This document shows positions 39,195 through 51,700 of a stretch of 64,000 nt of DNA, one piece after another. The notes beneath the pieces were generated by a model that worked only from the letters and a program-made list of their open reading frames with translations, was not told the origin of the DNA and did no database searches. The stretch is from Bacteroidaceae bacterium (lineage in GTDB: Bacteria; Bacteroidota; Bacteroidia; Bacteroidales; Bacteroidaceae). The first letter of the stretch is position 1. Every line of letters begins with the position of its first letter. A program made the translations under genes and the position numbers. The stretch lies in the NCBI GenBank assembly GCA_024401225.1, contig JAKSLM010000002.1, positions 57,444-121,443 of the forward strand, given 5' to 3'.

Positions 39195-39216
39195 TTAATC
39201 ATCACTAACACATACC

Positions 39217-39252
39217 AAAAGGTCAAGCCTCCAAGCTTGACCTTTTATTTTT
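39217..39252 (+). terminator. terminator after the 704-residue fimbrillin gene
   Basis: A perfect 12-bp stem (AAAAGGTCAAGC at 39217-39228 with GCTTGACCTTTT at 39235-39246) and 6-nt loop are followed by ATTTTT. This ends the 34485-39194 operon and separates it from the second fimbrillin operon. Confidence 0.88.
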
Positions 39253-39359
39253 CCATACAACAGCACAAACAGATTTATAGTCACAAACACCCTACACCCT
39301 ACTAAATTATCTCAACTACATGAATAACAAACCAATATCATCGTAGAGTGTTTGCTAAA

Positions 39360-39392
39360 CACCCTACTAACACCCTACTAACACCCTACTAA
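39360..39392. repeat. 11-bp tandem repeat CACCCTACTAA, three exact units
   Basis: Units are at 39360-39370, 39371-39381 and 39382-39392. Partial copies of the same CACCCTA word occur just upstream around 39288-39303. The stretch is non-coding. Confidence 0.9.
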
Positions 39393-39412
39393 AAACTTAC
39401 AACTGCATGAAT

Positions 39413-40175
39413 ATTGGCTACGCCCAGCTAAAGGGTCACGAAACAATTGGCTACGCCCAGCTAAAGGGTCGCGGAAAATTCACGTTTGCCGAAGGCCTAA
39501 AAACCTTTATGGGACACTAATGAACTCAACTTATCATTCCAAAGTTCCAAACATTCCACGCAAAAACTTAGATTTTTATTTGATGATGCTTCCTTGATTT
39601 TTTTTTCATCGATTTAATTTAAAAATTGTTGGAATTTTGGAACACTAAGAGACTTATACTTTATAACTGACGGAAAATAAACATCATAACTCATTCCGTT
39701 AGAATTCCAAAACCATTCCAATTGCGTTCCAATCATTCCAAATCGGCTTGAAGATGAATGTGACTCAGCTTGTAACTACTCAGGTACCTCCCAAATATTT
39801 AATTTTTTAACGTGAATGTCCGTGAATTGCCCGTGAATTATTTCGTGAATTTAATTTTGTTCAAGAGTTATACCAATTTACGAACAAATTCACGGGCAAT
39901 TCACGGGCATTCACGTTCGCCGAAGGCAAAAACAAAGATACCTGAGTCGTTACCTCAGCTTTAGAATTTGCTAAAAGCTGTTAGGTTATGAGGTTAGAAT
40001 GAAAAAAACATTGTAAATTTTTCGACCTGTATGGTTAATATAATTGTTTTTCTTTTTTGCCTTCGGCGTACGTGAATGCCCGCAAATTGCCCGCAAATTT
40101 AATCGTAAATTGCTTTTAGTCGTGAACAAAATGAAATTTACGGAACAATTGGCTACGCCCAGCTAAAGTGTCGCG
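39413..40175. repeat. 28-nt direct repeats with GGCTACGCCCAGCTAAAG core, three copies
   Basis: Copies are at 39413-39440, 39446-39473 and 40148-40175. Copies 1 and 2 differ at one base, and copy 3 differs from copy 2 at one base. Copies 2 and 3 are also matched on the left by ACA and lie 702 bp apart in the same orientation, bracketing the other repeats of this gap. Confidence 0.88.
39810..40099. repeat. 30-nt inverted repeat pair plus a third diverged copy
   Basis: Arms 39810-39839 and 39887-39916 are reverse complements with one mismatch, enclosing 47 bp. Each contains two CCGTGAATT-type words. A third copy at 40070-40099 has the GTGAA words changed to GCAAA. A GCCGAAGGC or GCCTTCGGC motif borders the second and third copies. 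Confidence 0.85.
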
Positions 40176-40199
40176 GGGCATTAGTCGAGTATGTGAAAG

Positions 40200-40279
40200 G
40201 CTTGCAAGGATTCGGTAAACTCCTTGCAATGAGTTGTCAATTTCCTTGCAAGGAGTTGTCGATTTCCTTGCAAGGAGTT
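40200..40279. repeat. 22-bp-period tandem array, TTGCAAGG core, four units
   Basis: Cores start at 40202, 40224, 40246 and 40268, exactly 22 bp apart. The unit is CCTTGCAAGG followed by about AGTTGTCGATTT. It has the same unit, period and orientation as the array at 4990-5089. Confidence 0.88.
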
Positions 40280-40281
40280 TA

Positions 40282-40326
40282 AAATAAGATATACTATCTT
40301 ATGCGATAAGATAGTATATCTTATTT
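40282..40326. repeat. perfect 20-bp-stem hairpin
   Basis: Arm 40282-40301 (AAATAAGATATACTATCTTA) is the exact reverse complement of 40307-40326, with a 5-nt loop TGCGA. It follows the 22-bp array by 2-3 nt. No T-run follows, and it lies 150-200 bp upstream of the next gene's promoter and start, so a terminator role for the distant 39194 gene is unlikely. Confidence 0.92.
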
Positions 40327-40478
40327 CATTCATGTTACTCGATCAGACGAAGTGGAGTACGAGTACTTTTAAGGCTTTTTACTAAAGTAAAAGTGTCAAA
40401 TTGGGCACTTACCTAATCAATGTAATACGCAAAAGTGTTTTTTTATAAAAAAAACAACATTATTACAACATAAATCCG

Positions 40479-40486
40479 TATATTTG
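40479..40486 (+). promoter_or_regulatory. predicted promoter -7 element of the second fimbrillin operon
   Basis: TATATTTG matches TAnnTTTG, 26 bp before the ATG at 40512. No clear -33 TTTG lies 19-21 bp upstream. Confidence 0.55.
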
Positions 40487-40511
40487 CATACTTAAATTAT
40501 GAACAAACCGC

Positions 40512-41558
40512 ATGAAACAAGCTTTACCAATCATAATGTCACTTTTGCTGCTTTTCAGCTGCAGCAATGATAACCAAGAAGAAGGTACTAATACTCCAGA
40601 ACATGATCGTCAGGTTCCGGTCACATTTTCATCAGTCAAGTCGCAAGGTGAAGAGGTCACTACCCGTGCCACAACTACCCCACTCGATAAGAACTTCGTT
40701 GTGTATGGTTACAAGACAACATCCAACGATTACGTTCAAACCGTATTTGACGGATACAACGTTTCGTTCACAAGCAATTCGGCAGGAACTTCGACTGAGA
40801 ACACACACAACTACTCGTACGTAGGAGGAACAGCAGTTGATGGCACAACCACTCAGTCCATCAAGTATTGGGACTTCTCGGCAAAGCAATACCAATACTT
40901 TGCATATACGAATGGGACTCCAAGCGCAACGTCAACAGAGGCGTTCACAGACGCTGAAGGCATTACATTCACATTCAATGGTGTTGATGCAAACGATGAA
41001 TCTTCACAACCACTATTCTCAGAATTGAAGAACGTATCACATGCTGACTATGGCAATGTGGTGCAGATGGTGTTCCTTCGACCAGTAAGTCAGGTGTGCT
41101 ACCGCTTCGTGGTAAGCGATGGCATCGATGCAAATAGCGTCACCGTACTCTCTTCAAGTTTTGCGCCTACAGTAGGTGTCGACAAGATCTACACAAAGGG
41201 TAATGTAAGCATCAACTACAAGAATGATGGCATAAGCTTCACAAGTGTAGGTACAGGAGTATTAAGTGAAACTATTTCTGGCGACACATATACAAACCAG
41301 TTCACCACGCCTGAACAGAAATACAACGTCATGCCAAATGTGCCAGACGGACTTGGAGCATTCAAGCTCACAGCAAACATAGCCGGCACGGAAAAGACGG
41401 CAATCGTACCATCACAGTACATGCGTTGGTTGCCAAACTACACGTACACCTACATTTTCAAGATTATCGATAAGTCGCTCACCATCGTGTTCGTCAACGT
41501 CGAAGTAGAGGAATGGCAAGCAGGTGGATACACAGAAAGCGAACAGCATCATTGGTAA
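40512..41558 (+). CDS. fimbrillin-like lipoprotein
   Basis: The 348 residues carry a lipoprotein signal with lipobox LFSC (Cys17) and a TRA motif with Arg52. The order KNFVVYGYK, VFDGYNVSFT, SIKYWDFSAKQYQYFAY and RWLPNYTYTYIFKI matches the 704-residue fimbrillin upstream, so the two are paralogues. The protein ends in IVFVNVEVEEWQAGG, a strand pattern common at fimbrillin C-termini. It is probably an outer-membrane-exposed fimbrial subunit. It is the first gene of an operon with another fimbrillin-like gene and the giant pectinesterase-domain gene, with a gap of only 37 bp. Confidence 0.87.
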   Translation: MKQALPIIMSLLLLFSCSNDNQEEGTNTPEHDRQVPVTFSSVKSQGEEVTTRATTTPLDKNFVVYGYKTTSNDYVQTVFDGYNVSFTSNSAGTSTENTHNYSYVGGTAVDGTTTQSIKYWDFSAKQYQYFAYTNGTPSATSTEAFTDAEGITFTFNGVDANDESSQPLFSELKNVSHADYGNVVQMVFLRPVSQVCYRFVVSDGIDANSVTVLSSSFAPTVGVDKIYTKGNVSINYKNDGISFTSVGTGVLSETISGDTYTNQFTTPEQKYNVMPNVPDGLGAFKLTANIAGTEKTAIVPSQYMRWLPNYTYTYIFKIIDKSLTIVFVNVEVEEWQAGGYTESEQHHW

Positions 41559-41595
41559 TAAGTAAATGTGCAATCTCATTTTTAGGAAATACAAC

Positions 41596-42747
41596 ATGAA
41601 GACAAGAATATACATCCTTGCATCCCTCTGCCTTCTCATGGCAGCATGCAATCAAGATGACACAGCATACCCTAATGGCGAAGACAACACCGTTCGCCTT
41701 TCTATGCCTATTGAGGAATGGAAAAGCGGAAGGACTGCCACCCGAGCAGATATGAGTGGCATGACAGCGCCCGTATCAGCTTCCATGCCTAAAGACATTG
41801 GTGTGTTCGGATACATAAAGGATGGTGACTGGATGAAGAATATTAACGACGAGGATCTGAATAATATACAATTCACAAAAGAGTCGGACAATAACTATCA
41901 TAAAGGATATTGGGACGCATCAACAAATGCAGCAGCGGATGGTGCCTTCAAGTGGGAATCAAAAAACTATTGCTTCTATGCCTATTCACCATACATTGAC
42001 GGTAAAGCTACATTTGACCAAGCAACTACAACCTTCACTCTCACCAACATCCCGGAACAGGATGCGACTGATCGTCTCGTAGCAGCAAAACTTAAGGAGC
42101 ACAACCCAAGCGACAACACCAACGGAGGAAACGTAGTGAAATTCACAGGTGAATACATGTTCAAGCATATCTTTGCTTGCATCCAGCTGGGATTTGCCAT
42201 CGATCCCGAATATGCAAAACTCCGCTACCTCGACATCCGAAAGGTTGAAGCATCGATCGATGGAAGTCTGCAAAGTGGCACATACAAGCACAATGCAACT
42301 ACTGGTACAGGTACGTGGGCATCATCAACTGCTGATAATACAGATCCTGCATCATCTTTTACATATACTACACCTGCAGACGAGCATTGGTATTTGGGCA
42401 GTAAAACACTTACGGGCATAGGAACAGACAACATGCACGCCCCAGACATCTACCATGCCCTCGGACACTTCTTTGTAAAGGAACAGAAATGTGCCGATCA
42501 TCCTATCAAAATTACTGTCACCTACGATGTGTATGATCTCAAACAGCAGAAGACAAGATCGAACGTCGAAACATCGAGCAGCATAATTCTCGGTGGTGAC
42601 AATTTCGTCACAAAAGACAATAACAACGTCAAATGGCTTCGCCCAGGCTACTACTACAACGTACTCATCAACATAGTCCCAGACTTCCTTTATGTACTGA
42701 GTGACAACGACAACGGAGCCGACCTCACCATCAAAGCCGGCAATTAA
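41596..42747 (+). CDS. fimbrillin family (Mfa1/FimA-like) lipoprotein
   Basis: I chose the ATG at 41596 because it gives a clean lipoprotein signal MKTRIYILASLCLLMAAC (Cys18); an upstream ATG at 41566 adds ten non-signal residues. Length is 383 residues. TRA with Arg50 follows. The body has the fimbrillin-type KDIGVFGYIKDGDW start, the KNYCFYAYSPY patch, FKHIFACIQLGF, and a C-terminal KWLRPGYYYNVLINIVPD. It is more distant from the other two fimbrillins and looks closer to classic Mfa1-like subunits. It ends 23 bp before the 4,134-residue giant, so the two are probably made together. Confidence 0.85.
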   Translation: MKTRIYILASLCLLMAACNQDDTAYPNGEDNTVRLSMPIEEWKSGRTATRADMSGMTAPVSASMPKDIGVFGYIKDGDWMKNINDEDLNNIQFTKESDNNYHKGYWDASTNAAADGAFKWESKNYCFYAYSPYIDGKATFDQATTTFTLTNIPEQDATDRLVAAKLKEHNPSDNTNGGNVVKFTGEYMFKHIFACIQLGFAIDPEYAKLRYLDIRKVEASIDGSLQSGTYKHNATTGTGTWASSTADNTDPASSFTYTTPADEHWYLGSKTLTGIGTDNMHAPDIYHALGHFFVKEQKCADHPIKITVTYDVYDLKQQKTRSNVETSSSIILGGDNFVTKDNNNVKWLRPGYYYNVLINIVPDFLYVLSDNDNGADLTIKAGN

Positions 42748-42770
42748 CAGCTTATAATTCTACATCAAAT

Positions 42771-45700
42771 ATGGACACATCAATCTTAAAAGATATGAGA
42801 AGTAACAACACACATATAGAAAAGAATATTACGAAGGTAAGTCCCCTCGCCTACCTACGTACCCTCCTCACCACCCTCCTCCTGCTCTGCGTGGTAAATG
42901 CTTGGGGAGAATTACATACAAATCCAGCCCCAGTATTCACCAAAAACCTTACGGAATCAGCAACACTTCCTGCCGACGACGTAATAGAACTGTGGGTAAC
43001 CGCTACTGGTGCTACAAGCTATCAGTGGTACACTAACACAACAGCATCCAACGAAGGCGGTACACCAATCGAAGGCGAGACTAGATCCGTTTTGAATTTC
43101 GTTCCACAAACCGTTGGCACACACTACATCTACGTTGTAGCTACCAATGCTGGTGGCAGCACAGCGTCAAATGTAATGACTGTTACGGCAACAGCACCAG
43201 AGGGGGCGTTTACTGAGTTTGAGATATCTTATGCTGCGCTGCCAGAAGGTGTGGAAGGAGTAATGCCGGCAAATGTAACCTTGACAGAAGGGGAAAACTA
43301 CAAGATACCTATCAACCGCCATCTCTACAAGGAAGGATATTCTTTGACAGGATGGAACGATGGATCAACCATTATTGCTCCCAATACAGAATATACTCCT
43401 ACAAAAAATGTTACTCTAACCCCTGTGTTTACGGCAAACACGAAGAACCTTTCTGACCGCACAGAGACGGTTAACATATTGTGGGATTTCCAGCGTAACA
43501 ATGGAGCTCCAACAATTAATGCAGAAGGTGTTGGAGCAACAGGAATATTAGTAACTCAAGCGACTTTAGAAGGTGCCACAATTGATGTGAAGTTGGATTA
43601 TGATGCCACAAGCGGAAAGTTGAACAATAGTAGTTGGGGTGACTGGTGTCAGGTAAATTCCGGAACAATACTGACTTTCCCTTCATGTAAGGATGCTATT
43701 GTCACGGCATTTGTAATGAACAACTTGAATACTACCACCATAGGAGGAATTGCTCCGTCAATGTCGGGTAATAATGCCAGTGTTACTATTACATCGTCAA
43801 ATGAAACTCAGCAACTTGTAGCAGGTAGTGATATTCAGTATATCAGGACTCTGACCGTTGCACTCCCAAAAATTACTGCACCGACTGTCGACCCTACACC
43901 TTTCGTGTTCCGTAACTTCGCCGTCAACATGAATCGTAGCAACGGTTCTACTCGTTTCTTCCCTGAGAATAGCGGAACTTATTACGTATCTGTTGCAGAA
44001 GATGGAACTGTGAGTCATTCGACAACTGAGGTTGAAAACTATGCTGCAAAGTTTATTCTTCCAAATTACAATGGAGACCAACACGGATATCAAAACATGA
44101 CAGCTCAGGTTGTTGTTACTCCTGGTGATTATGATATTATCATTGGTAATTGTACTTCTGGTGGTCACTATATTATAACATCTGCAGACGGTCTTATAAA
44201 TACCGACATATCTGCTAATGCCGGTGGATGCTATCATCAAGATCCTGCAACATATTTCACGAAGAAGCGCATCACTGTGACTGCAGCAACAACGCTCACA
44301 ATTGTCAATGATGGTCAGCATGCTACATACACTCCTTATTTCGCAGTAGAAAAGCAAGAGGTTCCTGCAACCCGCACGTTCGTTGACTTCAAGGTAAACT
44401 TCCGCACTAATCCATATACAGTCATTGAACCTTCAAACCATGAACTGCCTGAAGGAATTGTTATAGATGGTACGCATCATGATGGACAGCATGGTTACAA
44501 TACTACTCAAATTACTGTGCCTGTGGATGGTCCGGTAAAGTTCACCTTTGGTTCTTGTAATGAAGGCACCCACACCGCAATTATTAAAGATGCCGATGAT
44601 AATACACTTGCAACAATTCAGACTAACAACGGATGTGATGATAAAACAGGATTCACAAATTTTGTTTCTTGGACATATAATTCTAAAACTCCTACAACAT
44701 TAACAATCACGACTCCTCAGTATATCCCATTCTTCTATGCTGAGCAGTGCGATCTTATTCCTCAGTGTACAGTTACTTATTACGGCATAGATGGCGCAGA
44801 ACTCGGTACGCAGATTGTGGATGGTGGTTCAGACCTTACGGAATTTGCATACGGAGAATCTGATCTTAGTGTTCCAGAAGGCAAGAAGTTCCGCAACTGG
44901 CGCCTTGGTTCTGTAACAGGCAAAAAGTTTGAGTTGGGAACGCCTGTAGCAACAGACATAAGTCTCTATGCATACGTATCTGATATTGAAACGGTAGGCA
45001 CTGGCAAGAAGTTCGATCTTACCCAGTCCAACTTCTATGTAGAAGAACATGATGTCATAACATCTGCTACTGGATACTCTGTTAATGGATCACATGGTTG
45101 GGACATCAAACAGGCAACTGCGATAAATATTGCCGTTGAGGGCCCTTCGAAGATTACACTCGGACAGTGTCAGTATGCTAGAGAAAGCGTGAAATACGTT
45201 ATCAAAAAAGGCGAAGAAGAGATTGGTAGTGCAGATGCAATGGGCACATGTGCGGGCGATGTGGAAATTGATTATACAGGAACCGATGCTGCCACGTTGA
45301 CCATCAGCGCAAGCGGTCAGGCATATCTGCACTATATCCAGATTACCCCTATTGTCAACGAAGAGTTCGTATTCAAGACTATAGACCTTGACTTCACCGC
45401 AGGTGGCAATGCCGAGGGCGTGAAGAATGTGCTGGCAGGTCAAAGTGGGGCTGACAAAGATCTGTACTTCGCTATTGCAGATGATGGCGCTATTTCATAT
45501 ACTACCGATGTGAATGAAAATGCCAACCTCGTGCTGAAGGGTAAGTATCACAGCACAAACTATGGTATTTGCGGCTCTGCCCAGTTCTCGTTCAAGGTTA
45601 CTGGTCCTGTTACCGTCACTATGGGTACAACTGATGCAAGTGGTACTGTGACTATCAAGAATTCAGCAAACGAGAAAGTCGGCGAACTGAATATCAATGG

Positions 45701-48700
45701 TAACAAGTATGAATCTGACCATAACAATGTAGTTTCCTATACTTATAAGGGTGGAGCAACGACCTTGACCCTGACGGGCGGTCAATACGTGCCTTATATC
45801 AAGGTAGAGGAATATACCGGACCATTGGTTGACGACTACACCATCACTTTCGCCAAGGATGAAGATGTTATCGGTGTAGTGCCATCGAACATTACGAAGG
45901 ATGTGAATGCAACCATGACCATTGACTCGAACAACAAACTGTATAAGAAGGGTTATACCTTCGTGGGATGGTCGAATGGCACAGCTACATACGCTCCTGG
46001 TGATACCTATACCTTCACTAAGGACGAGACTCTTACAGCAGTGTTCCGTCAGAACACACTGAGCATTGATGACCGTAATGCTGCTCTTACTATCAGCTGG
46101 GATCTCTCTAACAAGGCAGGATTGAGTCTTGGCAAGGATTATTACTATGTCACCCAGACAGAAGTAACTGATGGCACAACAACCGAGACTATCGATGTTG
46201 CCTTCAAGATTGCCAACGGTTCTATCAAGGAAAACAATGTGTGGGTGAAGATACCTGCGGATACAAAGTTCACACTGCCTTCGGAGCCTGGTGCTGTTAT
46301 TACCTACCAGACTTACGAGCAGGATGGAGTAACATTCTCAAAGGAAGGAAAATTGACAGAGACAACAACCGATGAGAATTCAAAATACTCATATAGCTAT
46401 AATGTCACAGGCGAAGGCAGTACCATTGATATGACATTCACAAAGGATGGTTATGTCAAGAACCTTCAGGTTGTATTGCCAGCACCAGAATATCCTAAGA
46501 CTGCAACTTGGGACTTTACAGGCGCAGTACCTAAATATGGAGAAGATGCGCTCAAAGGAAGTTCTTTGACTGCAAATATCGGTGCACCTCTTGTTATGGA
46601 AATCAATAACAAGGGACTTCGCGACAATGGTTCTGAGATACAGGTTACTATAGGAACTTCTTTCAAGATTCCTGTTGTCTCAACAAATGATGAAATTACA
46701 GTTGTCAATTATTCTTCTGACGGTAATACATATAATGCTGTTTACACAATCGGTACGGATGCAGATGTCGATCTTCAACGCAAGACATACCGACCAAAGA
46801 GTGATGAAGCCAAGGCAGGCTATGTACTTATGACAGTTACTGGCTCAGGTGGCGGCGGTGCATATATCAAGAGTATCTCCGTTACCCAGAACAAACCCGC
46901 CACAATCGACCCAGTTACCGATGGCATCTATGACAGAGTAGTATCCAACCTTGCGGAGTTGCAGGAAGCATTGACTGCTGCTGACGGCACAAACCGCTTC
47001 AAGATCTTTGTAAAGGACGGCACATACGACTTTGGTACTACCATCAACACTGTGGTTAAGAGCAATGTATCCATCATCGGTGAGAGTACGGATGGCGTTA
47101 TCATCAAGAACACTCCTGCGGGCGAGGGTCTTGGCAATTCTGCCACATTAAAACTCACTGGCAGCAACATCGACATTGAGAACTTGACCATACAGTGTAC
47201 GGCAACATACAGCGATACCGAAAAAGCAGAGCGTGGTGTTACCCTTTGGGATCAGGGCGACAACAACATCTTCCGTAACCTGAAGCTGTTGGGACGTCAG
47301 GACACCTATTACAGCAATGGTGCCGAGGGCAAGAAGTCTTACTTCGAGAACTGTTACATCGAAGGTACTGTGGATTATCTCTGCGGTAGCGGTAACATCT
47401 GGTTCGAGGGCTGTACGTTCTATAACCTTGAACGTAGTAGTGGTGATGTAATTGCAGCACCAAGTACTTACGAGTCAGAAACAGGTTATGTATTCAGTAA
47501 CTGTACCATCGACGGTGCTGCCGATCAGAACGGCAAGTATTACTATGCCCGTGGATGGCAAGGCTCTCCAGCTTTGACTCAGATAAACACTACTCTGAAG
47601 ATTCAACCTGCTGCTGCGAAATACACTACAGATATTGCAGACAACTGTACAGATCGTTTCAATGAATACACCACAGAGAATGCACCTGCAAACATCACCA
47701 TCGAAAATGTGATTGGAGGTCTTGGCAACAACGATGCAACAGAACTCATCACAGTGGAGAAGCCTCACATCAACGATGGCAAACTGCTTTGGAAGTCAGA
47801 TACACGTGCCATAGCTTATTATATATATAAAGATGGTGAGTTCGTTGCTACGGTTATGCCTGATGGTAATGTCAAGCAGGCAAAGATGCGACGTACTATG
47901 GCTGATACCTATGATATGGAGTACGATATCGATGATGAGAATGCAGAATGGCAAGTACGTGCCATCAACGCAATGGGTGCAGTAGGTCCTCTCTCTGAAC
48001 CTGCTGACGATACTCCTATTATTTCTGGTTATCCTAAGACTGCGACGTGGGACTTCAAGAATGCAAGTCCATCCACTATTACATCCGTTAATATTCAAGG
48101 GAAAACAGGCACAGTTGCATCTAATCTTGATGGTATCGAGTTGTATGTTGATGCAACCAATGGAAAATTAAGTTATAGATCGAGTGGTGATGCACAATTT
48201 AATAATGGTACAATCATCCGAGTACCTATAAAATCCAAACAGGATGAGGTTACTGTAACCTCTTATCCAAATTATCACTACTACACAGTCAGTGGACAAC
48301 AGGCTTCGGAAGACGTTACAACTTGCAATCCTTCCGACATTGATGTCTATAACGGTTATGTAGAGATAAAAGCTACAGGATCGGCATATCTATACTCTAT
48401 ATCCGTAACCCAGCAGGATCCGACCCGCACATTCAAGGACTTCAAGATAAACTTCCGTACTGATCCATACACTGTAGTTGAACCTTCGACCGGCGTTCTT
48501 CCTGCAGGCGTGGAGGTAGTCAAGGGTACTTATCATGATGCTCAGCATGGATACGTTGGTATGGAGATCAATGTTCCTGTCGATGGTCCTGTAAAGTTCA
48601 CCATAGGTTCGTGTCAGTATGGCTACGATGCTTCAGGTATCAAGGTGAAGGATAGTGAGGGCAACGAAGTCGGTGTTGTCAAGCCACAGAAGGCATGCGA

Positions 48701-51700
48701 CAACAATGATACATACGATGTAAACGATGTATTCTATTACAATTCTTTCAAGCCAACAACACTTACATTCTCTTACGGAGGTTACTTCCCATACTTCATT
48801 GCTGAGAAGTGCAACTTTATCCCAACATGTACCATTGAGTATTATGACACCAATGGTAACAAGATTGGTGAGACAGAAACTGTAGATGGAAACTCTCCAC
48901 TTGTATTCACACACACTTCAGCAGAAGTAACTATACCAACTGGACACAAGTTCCGCAGCTGGCGTTATGGTTCCGCATCGGGAAGAAAGGCAAATGAGGG
49001 TGACCTCGTGGTAAGTGACATCAAGCTCTATGCTCGTACCACCCCAATCGAGGTGGCTTCGGAATACATGCACTATGACTACGATCTCAGACAGCAGAGC
49101 TTCGAGGTTGAGGAACATGATATCCTTATGGCTGATGGTTGCGGTTGGCACGACGGTCAGCATGGATGGTCGTTCACAAATACTTCTACACTTGAAATTC
49201 AGGTAGGTGGTGCAACCACTATTCGTTTGGGTGCTTGTGTGTATTCCGCTGAGGCTTGTAAGTTTGAATTGTATAATGGTTCTGTCAAGGTGGGAGAAGC
49301 AGAAGCCCGAGATGCAGTAGATGGAAAGATATACGAAATACGCTATAGAGGTGAAGCTACAACACTCCAACTGAGAGCTACAAATACGGCTTATCTTCAC
49401 ACATTGGAAATCATTGGTGGTCCAAGATTGAACTTCATCAACAACACCGATGCTCAGGGTGTGGCTCCAGAGCCTGTGTATGGAAATCAAACTACGCAGA
49501 AGTTCCATATTCCAAACAACTATACCCTCTACAAAGAAGGATATACACTCATGGGGTGGACAGACAATGAGACCACATACGACCTCGACAGAGACTATTC
49601 ATTCGCTACCGATGCCAATCTGTATCCTGTTTTCGCAGAGAACGAAATAGCCATTACCGATGCGGATGCGGCTGTGACAGTACGTTGGGTGTTCGACCAG
49701 TCTGATGCCAATGCTGCACCAAAGCTTAACATAGCAACCAGCGGTATCTACACAAAGCGTGCCATCGTGAACGACAAACCTCTGGATATGCTCATGACCA
49801 TCAGCGGTAATGTGGCAGGCGCCACGGTGAAAAAGAACACGAACCTCGTCGTGCCTAAGGTGCCAGGCATGATTGTCAGAAAGAAGGTGGTAGATCAGGA
49901 TGTAGTTGAAGAAAACATCTCTGGCGAAGGTAGCACCTATACCATTGCTCATGCTTCAAACGATGTAACGTACGAGTACATTGAAGTGATCTATCCTGTA
50001 CTCCCAGACGTCAAGTGTGTAAATGTCATTGCTGGCGAAAAGCTGATTGAAACAGAGGATCCTGCAAACGCAGGTACTGTGACATTGAGCAAAAGCGCAT
50101 ATATTAGTACTTATAACATAGGCAACAGATACCTTTCTGACGAAACGGTAACCATCACCGCTCAGGCAAAGTACGGCTACTACATCACTGGCATGAAGAT
50201 AGGGGAGGAAGATCTCGATATGACTGTTGTGACACGGAATAGCGCAAGCCAAACCACCAAGGCAACTGCCACCTGCACCACTACCGATGGCATCACGAAT
50301 GTAACCATTACCTACGGTCGTCTTGATGTCTATGCCCTCCACATCAATAGTAATGTAAAAGACGGAGGTACCATTACACTCACTCCTCATTATGATAACT
50401 TCTATAAAGAGGATGCAAATGGTAATATAACAGCATACTATACAGAAGGTACACCCGTAGAAATCACTGCTGAACCAACTGTCAAATATCTGATTGACCA
50501 TTGGAGTAAGAACGATGAAATTGTTAAGGTAGATGACCAAACATTTACTGGCAACAGTATCACCTTGACGAAAGCTACCGAAGAAGAAAATGTCATCATT
50601 TATTATACATTAGGCTACAAGGGTAAGGTAATATTCACTCAAGGTGATGCACAAGGCGCAAGTGATTCGGAATGGATTGCAAAGGGATGGGGCGCACCTA
50701 TCGTTCCCGATCCTATTGAGGATTACGGATTCACGATTCCGACATGTTATACAATGTATTGGCAGTCGCACAGTATTACAGGATGGACAGACTTGTCTCT
50801 TGCAGATTATAATGCACTTTCCGATGGTGAGAAGGCTGCTCATTTCTATGCCCTTGGATCTGAGCATTCATTCTCAAGCAATGGACAAGTGATTACGCTT
50901 ACTCCTATATATGAAGAAATAAAGGCAAGTTTCTTCAATCGTACCAATGCGCCTGTATTCATGTTCGACTTCCGCACAGATGAAATGGCTCAACGAATAA
51001 ATTATGGCCCAAATAAAAAAGGCTATTGGGCAACACACATCCATGTGGATGCATTGAATGGTAACGAGACCATAAGTCAAGATCGTGATTCAGAGATACG
51101 TTTCGACACAGGTGCTAAAGGAAAAATTGACAATACATTCATGGGAGAATGGGCTGCATTCGGCGAAGGTACAACACTCTGGGTGCCATCATGTCCATAT
51201 GGTGTGATAACTTTGGCATGTTATAACAAGATCAATATGGATCTTGATGATAATGGAAACCCTACAGGAACAACCCTCGAAGGTAAGTTGCCAACTCTCG
51301 ATCCAACAGCATCAGATCCTGAGAATAACCTGTATGTATATAAATGGACTACACACAGCGCAGAAAACTATGTACCATTGGTCATTGGCGACGATTACTC
51401 TTATTATAAATATATAAGGTGTGACCTACCTGCTGCCAGCTACCTTGACCTGGCAGTTGTCAATGAGGACGATGCCAAGGGCTCTGTCGTCATCAACGAT
51501 ATTGAGCAAGGTATCATGAATGCTGATGAATCTATTCGATTCAAGTCGGGTTCTTCAGTAAGTGTTACCGCCACACGTAATTTCGGTTACGAACTTGATT
51601 ACTGGGATGTGAACGGAGTACATGTCAACCATGAGACTGCTGGTGGCTACACCGCCACAACAAGCACAGATGGCAAGAGCTATACCCTCTCACTTATTTT

